Part shown: piece after piece, positions 25,161 to 33,211 of the stretch
Layout: every line of letters starts with the position of its first letter
Position numbering within the stretch: the first letter of the stretch is position 1
Source of the DNA: Bacteroides intestinalis
GTDB lineage: Bacteria > Bacteroidota > Bacteroidia > Bacteroidales > Bacteroidaceae
NCBI RefSeq assembly: GCF_003464595.1
Contig: NZ_QRZF01000027.1
Location: 4,106 to 68,105, forward strand
Direction of reading: 5' to 3'
Length of the DNA: 64,000 bases
Program-made: the position numbers and the translations under genes
Notes under the pieces: generated by a model
The model's database searches: none
Told to the model about the DNA's origin: nothing
Seen by the model: only the letters and a program-made list of their open reading frames with translations

Positions 25161-25172
25161 AGATACTGATCT

Positions 25173-26468
25173 TTATCGGTGCTGCTTCATTTTCAGGTAT
25201 ATGTAAGATTGTACACCTAATAGAATCACAAACAGATACTCAGCCGTCAGATATACCGGAAGGGTAGCTGTGAAACTATAACTCAACAGATACAGGTAAA
25301 ACAGATAGAAAGCTATAGTGGATATCTGAAAAATAAATGCAATCCGGGTATTGCCTGTACCTGTAACTGCATTCATAAAGACATAGCCGGGCAGAGCAAA
25401 TGTATAATTCAGTAACATTACAATAAACGGATAATGAGCAAGTTCGATCAACGCCACATTATCTGTATAGAATCCGACAATCTGCTTATTTAATAACATA
25501 GCAATAATTATCAGGGGAAAGCCAAGTGCATATCCTAATCTGAGGATTTTACCACAAAGCCGGAACATGCTTTTCCCCTCTCCCGCACCAATCAGATTAC
25601 TGACCAGCGAACCGGTAGTGGCTGCAAAAGAATTGACTATCACAAAGAAAACAGTAGAAATACTCCTGATTATATTGGATACAGCCAATTGTACTTCACC
25701 CAACCGTTCAATAGCCACAAAGAAGAGAAACCACGGAGCAACACTAATGAAAGCATGCATCATGCTCCATACAGATAAATGAAAAAGTGACTTTAATAGT
25801 TTCCCATCGTAAACAAGTCTTAACCCCCAATTCCCTTTATTCATTTGCAGGAAGACGTAGATAACCAATATCAATAAAGAACCGGCTTCAGCCAGTGAAG
25901 AAGCCATTGCCGCCCCTGAAATCCCCAAATCAAAACTGAAGATAAACAAGTAATTACATGGGATATTGATAAGAACTGCCAGAGTAGCTGCCCATGATAA
26001 TATTCTCGTTTTCGTGATCCCAACAAAGAAAGCGCGAAATGCAAGAAACGGAAAAGAGAATAATAGGCCGAAACATCTCCACTCCAGATAGTCGACCGCA
26101 GCTTTATAAATCTCTGGAGAATGAATAAAATACTTCAGGATAACAGGTGACAACACATAGGAAGTAAGACTTAAGAATACGGCCAATCCGCTCAGAAAGA
26201 ATAGACCTTGGAAAAAGGTTTTTCCCGTTTCTTTGTATCTTTGCTCCCCGTTCCTACGGGCAATCATGACCTGCAAACCGAGACTGAAACCAAATCCCAG
26301 CATATAAATGGCCAGATAATAAACACTCGCAAGCGCAGAAGCTCCTAACTCCACTTCGCCCACATGTCCCAAAAAAATCGCATCAGTAATATTGATTAAT
26401 TGCTCCATCAGAATGCTCATCATTACGGGAAAATTGATGAGCCATATTTGTTTATAGGTATAATTCAT
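25173..26468 (-). CDS. MATE family efflux transporter
   Basis: A 431-residue inner-membrane exporter with about twelve hydrophobic segments. It opens with the MATE pattern WLINFPVMMSILMEQLINITDAIFLGHVGEVELGASA in overlapping form across residues 9-45. The repeat in the second half begins near SNIIRSISTVFFVIVNSFAA. Family members expel drugs or metabolites by cation antiport; the substrate cannot be read from sequence. The gene stands alone and has a leader of about 200 nt with a strong RNA fold. Confidence 0.93.
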   Translation of the reverse strand: MNYTYKQIWLINFPVMMSILMEQLINITDAIFLGHVGEVELGASALASVYYLAIYMLGFGFSLGLQVMIARRNGEQRYKETGKTFFQGLFFLSGLAVFLSLTSYVLSPVILKYFIHSPEIYKAAVDYLEWRCFGLLFSFPFLAFRAFFVGITKTRILSWAATLAVLINIPCNYLFIFSFDLGISGAAMASSLAEAGSLLILVIYVFLQMNKGNWGLRLVYDGKLLKSLFHLSVWSMMHAFISVAPWFLFFVAIERLGEVQLAVSNIIRSISTVFFVIVNSFAATTGSLVSNLIGAGEGKSMFRLCGKILRLGYALGFPLIIIAMLLNKQIVGFYTDNVALIELAHYPFIVMLLNYTFALPGYVFMNAVTGTGNTRIAFIFQISTIAFYLFYLYLLSYSFTATLPVYLTAEYLFVILLGVQSYIYLKMKQHR

Positions 26469-26485
26469 TATTCAACTAAAATAAA

Positions 26486-26522
26486 CGCATGCCACACAAC
26501 TATATACATAGCCGCATGCCAC
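26486..26522 (-). repeat. Paired GCATGC repeats before the MATE start codon
   Basis: CGCATGCCAC occurs at 26486-26495 and again at 26513-26522. Each copy contains the self-complementary GCATGC, so the two can pair into a 6-bp stem about 19 nt upstream of the start codon. Between them, 26505-26512 can pair (one G-U) with the J1-P2 strand of the upstream RNA fold (26623-26630). Together these look like a possible expression platform. Confidence 0.4.
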
Positions 26523-26541
26523 TCGATATAAAAAAATCAGA

Positions 26542-26648
26542 TATGAAAACTCTGTGACGAACTACAGAAATCCGTCAAATAGCCGAATAGCTTTTATTGG
26601 AAGGTGCTATTCGTGAAGCGTAGCTATATACAGAGTTGGTGTTTCATA
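26542..26648 (-). ncRNA. Three-way-junction leader RNA of the MATE gene (unassigned riboswitch-like element)
   Basis: Read on the minus strand, nearly every base falls in a compact fold. P1 is 13 bp (26542-26554 with 26631-26637 and 26643-26648) with a 5-nt 5' bulge. P2 is 13 bp (26579-26591 with 26606-26613 and 26623-26627) with a 9-nt 5' bulge and a 14-nt loop. P3 is 5 bp (26555-26559 with 26573-26577) with a 13-nt loop. Junction linkers are 3, 1 and 0 nt. A U7 tract (26530-26536) follows. A -7 box at 26683-26690 puts it in the 5' leader of the MATE gene. I do not recognise TPP, cobalamin, SAM, FMN, THF or guanidine consensus sequences. A ligand-binding leader is inference. Confidence 0.55.
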
Positions 26649-26682
26649 AGTTGAACAATCGTTTTATTTGAATTTCACACGG

Positions 26683-26690
26683 CAAATATA
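26683..26690 (-). promoter_or_regulatory. -7 box for the MATE transcript
   Basis: TATATTTG on the minus strand (TAnnTTTG). The predicted start near 26676 gives a leader of about 208 nt. No good -33 is visible. Confidence 0.5.
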
Positions 26691-26755
26691 GGAAAAATAA
26701 TCAAATAGAGCTATTTTTAGACAAATGACCACTATTCTGTTTCCCAATTTCCTCT

Positions 26756-26763
26756 TACATTTG
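26756..26763 (+). promoter_or_regulatory. -7 box for the GH43 gene
   Basis: TACATTTG lies 30 nt before the GH43 start. It sits to the right of the structured element, which is therefore not part of the GH43 transcript. The rest of the 324-bp gap (26469-26792) is taken up by the MATE leader and its promoter. Confidence 0.5.
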
Positions 26764-26792
26764 CTTTCAGACTAAATAATACAAATGACAAT

Positions 26793-28421
26793 ATGAAAAA
26801 AATCTTTCTCTTCTTATTTTTTATCGGATCACTTACCGGATGGCCAATGTCGATGAAAGGCCAGAATCATGAAACAGCCACTTTTAAGAATCCTATCATC
26901 TCCGGATTTCATCCCGATCCCAGTATCTGCCGGGTAGGAAACGACTATTATCTGGTAACTTCCAGCTTCGAATGGTTTCCCGGAATTCCTGTCTTCCACA
27001 GTAAAGACCTGATGCATTGGCAGCAAATAGGATATGTACTGAATCGTCCTTCGCAACTACAAATGAAAGACGGATTGAGGCATTCAAACGGACTATGGGC
27101 TCCTACCATCCGCTACCATCAGGGTAAGTTCTATGTCATTTGTACGGCTCAGCAAGCCGGTGGTAATTTCTATGTCACTGCCGACAGGCCGGAAGGCCCT
27201 TATTCAGAACCTGTCTTTCTAACCGATGCTCCGGGTATCGACCCATCTCTCTTTTTTGATGAAGATGGCACTTGCTGGTATATGGGTTCCATCAATGACA
27301 CGCCGGAACAGGACAAATACCTGAATGAAGACCGCATCTATCTGCAACAACTGGATTTAAAACAAGGTAAACTTATCGGAGAGCGTCACATTCTGACCAG
27401 TGGACATGCTATCAATGCTCCTTACTGCGAAGCTCCACACATCTATAAAATCAACCATAAATATTATCTGGTAGTTGCCGAAGGGGGTACTTGGGAAAAT
27501 CATGCTGTAAGTGTATTTACTGCTGATAAAATAACCGGACCTTACACACCGGGATATGCCAATCCGGTATTAACGCACCGGCACTTAGGAAAGAACATCG
27601 ATATCACAACCATAGGGCATGCCGATTTGGTACAGACTCCTCAGGGAGATTGGTGGGCAGTAATGCTGGGAGTTCGCCCGCTCGAAGGTTATACCATGTT
27701 GGGACGTGAAACCTTTCTCACTCCCGTAAGCTTTCAGGATGGATGGCCTGTTTTCAATCCGGGAGTAGGACGTGTACTTGCTACTGAAAAAGCTACCGGA
27801 TTAACCCCTGTAGTATTTAAGAAAGAACCGGTAAGAGACGAATTTGATGAGGATTCATTGCGTTTCTGTTGGAACTTTCTGCGAACACCTTTTGAAAAAT
27901 GGTATCAACTGGAAAATGGCAAGCTGATTATTAATGTACGTCCTAATTCCGTCAGTGAAGACACCAACCCTTCTCTGATAGCACGCCGCATTGAGCATTT
28001 CAACTTCACGGCACAACTAAGTATGGAGTTTAATCCACGTAAGCAAGAGGAAGCCGGCATGATTGTTTTACAAAATGGAAGTCATCATTATAAAGTCGTT
28101 CTTTGCAAAGACTCAAACCGCAATGTAATCAAATTAGTGAAAAGAGAAGGAGGAAAAGAAGAAACTTTAGCTAACATTCAATGGAAAACAAAGAAGTGTT
28201 TCATCAAACTTGTAGCACAGGGATTGGATTATCAATTTTATATAGGCGATTCTGAAGAAAATATGCAGGCATTGGGCAGCAAACAAGATGCAAGCCTCAA
28301 TAGCTCCAACAAAGCAGGTGGTTTTATAGGACCTTTCATTGGGATGTATGCCAGCAGCAACGGAGAAAAATCAACCAATAAAGCCTACTTTGACTTCTTT
28401 GAATATCAAAGTAATGAATAA
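26793..28421 (+). CDS. Glycoside hydrolase family 43 (beta-xylosidase/arabinofuranosidase type)
   Basis: A 542-residue secreted enzyme with a signal peptide (about 1-24). The five-bladed propeller shows all three GH43 acids: Asp42 in GFHPDPSICRVG (base), Asp150 in PGIDPSLFFDEDG (pKa modulator) and Glu213 in YCEAPHIYK (acid). Residues about 350-540 form the beta-sandwich domain common to xylosidase-like GH43 enzymes. Likely substrates are short xylo- or arabino-oligosaccharides. There is no SusC/SusD pair nearby, so it is an isolated glycosidase and not part of a polysaccharide utilisation locus. Confidence 0.9.
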   Translation: MKKIFLFLFFIGSLTGWPMSMKGQNHETATFKNPIISGFHPDPSICRVGNDYYLVTSSFEWFPGIPVFHSKDLMHWQQIGYVLNRPSQLQMKDGLRHSNGLWAPTIRYHQGKFYVICTAQQAGGNFYVTADRPEGPYSEPVFLTDAPGIDPSLFFDEDGTCWYMGSINDTPEQDKYLNEDRIYLQQLDLKQGKLIGERHILTSGHAINAPYCEAPHIYKINHKYYLVVAEGGTWENHAVSVFTADKITGPYTPGYANPVLTHRHLGKNIDITTIGHADLVQTPQGDWWAVMLGVRPLEGYTMLGRETFLTPVSFQDGWPVFNPGVGRVLATEKATGLTPVVFKKEPVRDEFDEDSLRFCWNFLRTPFEKWYQLENGKLIINVRPNSVSEDTNPSLIARRIEHFNFTAQLSMEFNPRKQEEAGMIVLQNGSHHYKVVLCKDSNRNVIKLVKREGGKEETLANIQWKTKKCFIKLVAQGLDYQFYIGDSEENMQALGSKQDASLNSSNKAGGFIGPFIGMYASSNGEKSTNKAYFDFFEYQSNE

Positions 28422-28497
28422 TCACGCATAACTTTAAAATATAGGGAAAATAATAAAAAAGCAGGATAGACATGCAAGGATAAACAGTTACTTGTTA

Positions 28498-28505
28498 TAC
28501 TTTTG
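28498..28505 (+). promoter_or_regulatory. -7 box upstream of the LuxR-type regulator
   Basis: TACTTTTG (TAnnTTTG) lies 19 nt before the start codon at 28525, implying a very short leader. Confidence 0.4.
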
Positions 28506-28524
28506 CAATAAAGAACTATCCTGT

Positions 28525-29292
28525 ATGAAACCAACCGACATTACAAGAGAGGAAATGTGGGCCAGACAGAATTTATCTGCTGCCGATATTGACTATAGCA
28601 TCTGGGAGCGTGATAAATTAATGCTCCACCAGATGTCTCGCCTTAACCAGAGCTGTACCTTTGTGGTGGATGTATATAAGTTCAGATATGCCTTTGCCTC
28701 CTCTAACTTTGTGGACTTACTGGGGTATGACAGCCATAAGATAGCTACATTGGAGAGACAGGGAGATTATCTGGAATCCCGCATCCACCCCGATGACCAA
28801 CAACAATTGCAAGCCTTACAGATTCGGTTAAGTCAATTCATTTATAGTCTGCCTCCTGAGCAGAGGAATGATTATTCCAATATCTACAGTTACCGGGTAC
28901 GAAATGCCAAGCAGCAGTATGTACGGGTTATCAGCAGGCAACAGGTTTTAGAAAAAGACAGTACCGGAAAAGCATGGCTCATACTTGGAAGCATGGATAT
29001 CGCACCGAATCAAAAAGATTCGGATCAGGTAGATTGTACTGTATTAAACCTAAAGAATGGACAGACTTTCTCCCCTACCTTACTTACGAATCCGCGAATC
29101 CATTTGACACAGCGTGAACTGGAGATTTTACAGCTTATCCAAAAGGGGTTGTTGAGTAAAGAAATAGCTCATAATCTCTGCATCAGTATTCATACGGTTC
29201 ATATTCACCGGCAAAACCTATTGCATAAATTAGGAGTACAAAATTCGATAGAGGCTATCAATGCAGGATTGGAGTTTGGGTTACTAATCTAA
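28525..29292 (+). CDS. PAS-domain LuxR-type transcriptional regulator
   Basis: 255 residues from the ATG at 28525; the frame upstream has no initiation signal. Residues about 40-165 form a PAS-like sensor domain (FASSNFVDLLGYDS, then RIHPDDQQQL). The C-terminus is a LuxR/GerE helix-turn-helix: LTQRELEILQLIQKGLLSKE, then IHTVHIHRQNLLHKLGV. No receiver-type Asp is seen, so it likely senses a ligand or redox cue directly. It follows the GH43 gene by 103 nt but has its own -7 box. A link to glycan use is possible but not shown. Confidence 0.85.
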   Translation: MKPTDITREEMWARQNLSAADIDYSIWERDKLMLHQMSRLNQSCTFVVDVYKFRYAFASSNFVDLLGYDSHKIATLERQGDYLESRIHPDDQQQLQALQIRLSQFIYSLPPEQRNDYSNIYSYRVRNAKQQYVRVISRQQVLEKDSTGKAWLILGSMDIAPNQKDSDQVDCTVLNLKNGQTFSPTLLTNPRIHLTQRELEILQLIQKGLLSKEIAHNLCISIHTVHIHRQNLLHKLGVQNSIEAINAGLEFGLLI

Positions 29293-29311
29293 CCCGAAAG
29301 GAATACTTAGT

Positions 29312-29896
29312 TTACGGCATCCAAGTCATAACGCCTGTAACCGGGTGTTGAATTCTCCATTCCATGAATTCCTCATAACTGCGTATGCCATCGCGGATAA
29401 CAGCCATATAATATTCTATTCCCATAATCTTTTCAGATTCAGGCGTCTCATATTTCAGTTTTAAAATAGCATACTTTGTTTCTTCAGTCAGAACAGCAGA
29501 AAGCCGTTCGGCAAACTTTTCAAAATAGCCGTCATACCGGGAACCTTCCAGAATATGAATCATATCAATCTGCCAAAGCTCATTATCCGCATCACGATAC
29601 CAGGCATGCCACTCCACACATTCTCCCTCAGTATCCAACAGATTCTTATGTTCCATCTTCATAAAAGATTTATTCTCTGTAAATTTTACCATTGCCTGAA
29701 AACTGTCAGACAAACTAAACTGTGGGGTATAAATATGAAAATCAATATCCAGGTGTTTCATCAGTAACCCCGTATTCAAGGAACCTACGAGATTTACTCT
29801 GGCACCCACACTTTCCCAAGTCGGGATGATTTTTGTGTCTTCTATTATTTTCCAGGCTTTCTGCTGATTTCGCCTGGCAAGATCAAGGATATCCAT
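29312..29896 (-). CDS. Nucleotidyltransferase-fold protein of unknown function
   Basis: This 194-residue protein has LVGSLNTGLLMKHLDIDFHIY at about residues 35-55. This resembles the GS-x(n)-D-x-D metal-binding core of the nucleotidyltransferase superfamily, with Asp50 and Asp52 as candidates. A third acidic region (WQIDMIH) could supply the remaining Asp. It is a single gene between convergent luxR and divergent helD, with a TACATTTG -7 box at 29920-29927 on the minus strand. It could be an aminoglycoside-type or a tRNA/protein-modifying transferase; I cannot tell which. Confidence 0.6.
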   Translation of the reverse strand: MDILDLARRNQQKAWKIIEDTKIIPTWESVGARVNLVGSLNTGLLMKHLDIDFHIYTPQFSLSDSFQAMVKFTENKSFMKMEHKNLLDTEGECVEWHAWYRDADNELWQIDMIHILEGSRYDGYFEKFAERLSAVLTEETKYAILKLKYETPESEKIMGIEYYMAVIRDGIRSYEEFMEWRIQHPVTGVMTWMP

Positions 29897-29984
29897 ATTT
29901 TTTCTTTTGAAATGACTTGCAAATGTAGAAAAAAGGATGGATATATAGCTATAAATAGCTATTTAATAATCTGACAATTTGGAC

Positions 29985-29992
29985 TAACTTTG
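29985..29992 (+). promoter_or_regulatory. -7 box for helD-like gene
   Basis: TAACTTTG fits TAnnTTTG and is 41 nt before the start codon at 30034. Confidence 0.45.
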
Positions 29993-30033
29993 CCACCCTT
30001 TCTAAACTTTTCAACTAAAAAATTAAAAGAACT

Positions 30034-32106
30034 ATGACATTTTATCAAACAGAGCAACAAGAAAAAGTACACTTGCAACAAGTCATCAGTATCATAAATG
30101 ATACGATTCATAACACTGATACTTCGGTCAAAGAACATGTAGAAACCTTACAGGAATATAAAGATTATATCTGGTCGAACAAAGATATTGATCCTCATGA
30201 AATCCGTTCTATGCGCGAGAGTATCCTCAATCATTTTGCACTGGGTGAAAGTGTGATTGATAAACGCAGGCGGCTGGGCAGGATACTGGACATTCCTTAT
30301 TTCGGAAGGATAGATTTTAAAGAAAAGAAAAACGGTGCCAACATTCTACCTATTTATATAGGTATACACACATTTTATGATTCGCAAAGCAAGATGAATC
30401 TGATATACGACTGGCGGGCTCCCATCTCCAGTATGTTCTACGATTATGAACTGGGAGAAGCAACTTACACCTCTCCCACCGGTGAAATCAGTGGAGATGT
30501 TTCGCTCAAACGTCAGTATCGCATCCGCAAAGGAAAAATGGAGTACATGATAGAAAGTTCGCTGACGGTTCACGATGAAATTCTCCAAAAAGAACTCAGT
30601 AGTAATGCAGATGATAAAATGAGGAATATCGTTACTACCATCCAGCGGGAGCAGAACCGGATTATTCGCAATGAGGAAGCCCATATATTGATTATCCAAG
30701 GAGTTGCCGGATCGGGCAAAACGTCCATTGCTTTACATCGCATCGCTTACCTGCTCTATACACTGAAAGGGGATATATCTTCAAAAGACATACTGATAAT
30801 CTCGCCTAATAAGGTTTTTGGCGATTACATCTCGAATGTCCTTCCCGAGTTAGGAGAAGAAAGTGTGCCTGAAACCAGTATGGAACAGATTCTTTCGGGA
30901 GTTCTTGAAAACAAATACAAATACCAGAGCTTCTTTGAACAGGTAACGGAATTACTAGGGAAAACAACTCAGAGTTTTATAGAACGGATAAAATATAAAT
31001 CCTCTTTCGAATTCATTTCACAGCTTGACAAGTTTATTCTCTATATGGAAAATAACTGTTTCAAAGCTACAGATGTAAAACTCACCAGGCACATCACTAT
31101 TCCGGCTGAATATATTGAAGAGCAATTCAGACGCTTCAACCGTTATCCCATGCGTCAACGATTCGAGGCAATGACGGATTATATCCTGGAAATGATGAAA
31201 GTACAATACTACTTTACGGTTACCACCGCCGACAGGAATCTGTTGAAGAAAGAAATAAAGAAAATGTTTGCAGGTAACAATGATCTTCAGGTTTATAAAG
31301 AGTTCTTTGAATGGATTGGGAAACCCGAACTATTCAAATTACGGAAAAACAGAATACTGGAATATACTGACCTGGCCCCTTTAACCTATTTACATCTGGC
31401 TTTAGATGGGAATATTACCCAATGCCGTGTCAAGCATCTTTTGATAGACGAGATGCAGGATTACTCTCCGATTCAGTACAAAGTTATCCAGAAACTTTAT
31501 CCCTGCCGGAAAACAATTCTTGGAGATGCCTCCCAGTCTGTTAATCCTTATGGTTCGTCAACTGCCGGGATGATCAGAAAAGCATTTACTATGGGCAAAG
31601 TAATGAAGCTCTGCAAAAGTTACCGTTCTACATTTGAGATTACGGATTTTGCACAAAAAATTCAAACGAATAATGAATTGGAACCCGTCATGCGACATGG
31701 TGAATTTCCTTCAGTCCTACGATTCGAGAATACAGAAAAGGAAAGCTCCGGTATTATCGACCTGATTTCATCCTTCAAACAATCCGGTTATAAGTCACTC
31801 GGAATAGTCTGTAAAACTGAAGCACAAGCGAAAGAACTGGCAGAAAGCCTACAAATATATACTGCCGAAGTTTATTTTCTATCCAATCAAAGCTCCGCTT
31901 TTATGAAGGGTATCATCGTTACCTCATCTCACATGGCAAAAGGATTGGAATTTGATGAAGTTATCATTCCTTATGTCAATGACAAAAACTATAACTCAGC
32001 TATTGATAAAAGTATGCTCTATGTGGCCGTAACAAGGGCAATGCATAAATTGACACTAACTTACAATGGAAAACTGAGTGAATTCGTTCCTGCTTTTAAA
32101 CTTTAA
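30034..32106 (+). CDS. HelD-like UvrD-family ATPase (RNA polymerase recycling type)
   Basis: This 690-residue superfamily 1 ATPase has a P-loop GVAGSGKT at residues 223-230. The N-terminal charged helical region (1-200) lacks a nuclease motif and fits the HelD arm that reaches into stalled RNA polymerase. Other motifs visible are LLIDEMQDYSPIQYKV (Walker B), LGDASQSVNPYG (motif III), CKSYRSTFEI (motif IV) and LYVAVTRAMHKLTL (motif VI). In Firmicutes and actinobacteria such proteins release RNA polymerase from DNA; older annotation calls them DNA helicase IV. Confidence 0.88.
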   Translation: MTFYQTEQQEKVHLQQVISIINDTIHNTDTSVKEHVETLQEYKDYIWSNKDIDPHEIRSMRESILNHFALGESVIDKRRRLGRILDIPYFGRIDFKEKKNGANILPIYIGIHTFYDSQSKMNLIYDWRAPISSMFYDYELGEATYTSPTGEISGDVSLKRQYRIRKGKMEYMIESSLTVHDEILQKELSSNADDKMRNIVTTIQREQNRIIRNEEAHILIIQGVAGSGKTSIALHRIAYLLYTLKGDISSKDILIISPNKVFGDYISNVLPELGEESVPETSMEQILSGVLENKYKYQSFFEQVTELLGKTTQSFIERIKYKSSFEFISQLDKFILYMENNCFKATDVKLTRHITIPAEYIEEQFRRFNRYPMRQRFEAMTDYILEMMKVQYYFTVTTADRNLLKKEIKKMFAGNNDLQVYKEFFEWIGKPELFKLRKNRILEYTDLAPLTYLHLALDGNITQCRVKHLLIDEMQDYSPIQYKVIQKLYPCRKTILGDASQSVNPYGSSTAGMIRKAFTMGKVMKLCKSYRSTFEITDFAQKIQTNNELEPVMRHGEFPSVLRFENTEKESSGIIDLISSFKQSGYKSLGIVCKTEAQAKELAESLQIYTAEVYFLSNQSSAFMKGIIVTSSHMAKGLEFDEVIIPYVNDKNYNSAIDKSMLYVAVTRAMHKLTLTYNGKLSEFVPAFKL

Positions 32107-32124
32107 AAAAGAAATTTATTCCAG

Positions 32125-32153
32125 TTTCTTTCCAGATTCTCCTTCTATATTTG
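32125..32153 (+). promoter_or_regulatory. Promoter for the PepSY-like gene
   Basis: TTTC (32125-32128) and TATATTTG (32146-32153) are spaced by 17 nt. The start codon follows 46 nt later. Confidence 0.5.
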
Positions 32154-32199
32154 CAATATCATAATAAACCAAAGTATTAATTATTAAAAATAGAAGAAT

Positions 32200-32637
32200 A
32201 TGAAAAAGTTAGTTTTGTTATTAGTATGTATGTTCACGATGCATACAATGGTTATGGCGGATAATGATAAACCCATCCAAGTCAATCAACTCCCAGCAAA
32301 GGCTCAGACTTTCCTCAACACTTATTTTAAAGATCACAAAGTAGCATTGGCGAAACAGGAAACGGAATTGTTCTACAAGAGTTACGATGTAGTCTTCACC
32401 AATGGAGAAAAAGTTGAATTCGATAAGGCGGGAGAATGGACAGAAGTTAAATGCCAGCAGAATGAAGTTCCTGCACAAATCATCCCGGAAGCTATCCGCA
32501 CTTATGTAAAGACTAACTATCCGGATGCTAAGATCATACAGATAGAGAAAGATAAGAAAGAATATGAAGTGAAGCTGTCTAGCCGTTGGGAAATCAAGTT
32601 CGATTCGAAGATGCGGGTAATTGATATCGATGACTAA
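32200..32637 (+). CDS. Periplasmic PepSY-like protein
   Basis: 145 residues with a cleavable signal peptide (residues 1-20, ending VMA before DNDKP). Two PepSY-like units follow (about 25-75 and 90-145), each with an alpha helix then paired strands, as in the PepSY-like/DUF2874 family common in Bacteroides. LPAKAQTFLNTYFKDHKV and IPEAIRTYVKTNYPDAKI are the two matching helix starts. The function is unknown, with an inhibitory or ligand-binding role usually proposed. It is a single-gene unit. Confidence 0.8.
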   Translation: MKKLVLLLVCMFTMHTMVMADNDKPIQVNQLPAKAQTFLNTYFKDHKVALAKQETELFYKSYDVVFTNGEKVEFDKAGEWTEVKCQQNEVPAQIIPEAIRTYVKTNYPDAKIIQIEKDKKEYEVKLSSRWEIKFDSKMRVIDIDD

Positions 32638-32677
32638 ATAAAACAGAGTTATCTGCGAGAAGTCGCACAAACGAAAA

Positions 32678-32713
32678 TATTTTTGTTACATTTGCAGCCG
32701 ATTAACAAAAATA
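32678..32713 (+). promoter_or_regulatory. Biotin operon promoter with BirA-like inverted-repeat operator
   Basis: Two 11-bp arms, TATTTTTGTTA (32678-32688) and TAACAAAAATA (32703-32713), form a perfect inverted repeat with a 14-nt spacer. The -7 box TACATTTG (32687-32694) overlaps the left arm, so a bound protein would block transcription. The TTGTTA/TAACAA half-sites resemble those of BirA operators in other bacteria (TTGTTAAC type), though the spacer here is shorter than in E. coli or Bacillus. Assignment to BirA is inference from this likeness and from the downstream genes. Confidence 0.55.
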
Positions 32714-32718
32714 ATACC

Positions 32719-32743
32719 GGCTATCGGTTCAATACCGATAGCC
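32719..32743 (+). promoter_or_regulatory. Leader hairpin before the small basic ORF
   Basis: GGCTATCGG (32719-32727) pairs perfectly with CCGATAGCC (32735-32743) around a 7-nt loop. The stem ends 7 nt before the ATG at 32751, where a ribosome would bind, so it may hold translation of that ORF low. Confidence 0.55.
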
Positions 32744-32750
32744 CAATATC

Positions 32751-33197
32751 ATGAGGAAAAGACGACTTTATAGAACGACTATACGCTTCCGGAAATGGAG
32801 TCGGAAAGCCTATGCTGCATTTGCCAGTCTGGGCCGTTGTGTCACTATTGGTTGTCTGCCCAAAAATGTGGCAGATTGTTCTCTTTCCAAACAAAATTCC
32901 GGAACATCGGCCGGCTACAAAAGCGGCGGACAAAACCTGGAAGATACAGATAACGGTAAAGGACAGGAAACGGATATAGGCATACCGCTGGGATGTGAAA
33001 ACGGATTGGGGACAATGCTTGAAATCTTCGGTTTCAAAGGATTGCTGCCTGTATTGTGTCCGACTACCATCGGTCCTGAAGGGAAAAAAGATATAAACAC
33101 TATTATAAATAAGAGTGGAACACAAATGACGCGGATCATGCAAATGCTGTTTTCAGATTTGCACGACCCGCGTCATTTGTGTTTTGTATTCTCCTAA
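32751..33197 (+). CDS. Small basic protein leading the biotin operon
   Basis: A 148-residue frame with a very basic first 24 residues (ten Arg/Lys, including RKRRLYR and [13 protein letters not shown]). An [10 protein letters not shown] segment follows that I associate with short conserved Bacteroides proteins found before vitamin-related genes. The rest is low-complexity and Gly/Asp-rich, and its last 26 codons run through a strong hairpin, so the conserved product may really be only about 50 residues. No catalytic motif is seen. It may act as a leader peptide; this is inference. Confidence 0.5.
   Translation: MRKRRLYRTTIRFRKWSRKAYAAFASLGRCVTIGCLPKNVADCSLSKQNSGTSAGYKSGGQNLEDTDNGKGQETDIGIPLGCENGLGTMLEIFGFKGLLPVLCPTTIGPEGKKDINTIINKSGTQMTRIMQMLFSDLHDPRHLCFVFS
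33119..33183 (+). terminator. Long hairpin (attenuator-like) directly before bioBA
   Basis: A 16-bp perfect stem (33119-33134 with 33168-33183) continues after a 4x4 internal loop into a 7-bp stem (33139-33145 with 33157-33163). A 3-bp stem then closes a TTTT loop. A short T-rich stretch (TTTTGTATTCT) follows. It lies inside the 3' end of the small ORF and 28 nt before the bioBA start, so it could end or attenuate transcription in the biotin leader, or protect a processed 5' end. Confidence 0.65.
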
Positions 33198-33211
33198 AAC
33201 AACGTAAGAAT

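Noticed and set aside
26542..26648. The structured element as a TPP riboswitch
   Set aside because: It is a three-way junction, but the CUGAGA and the conserved second-arm sequence of TPP riboswitches are absent and the bulges are on the opposite strands.
26793..29292. A polysaccharide utilisation locus around the GH43 gene
   Set aside because: No SusC/SusD pair, no hybrid two-component regulator and no second glycosidase is present; the nearby regulator is a PAS-LuxR protein with its own -7 box.
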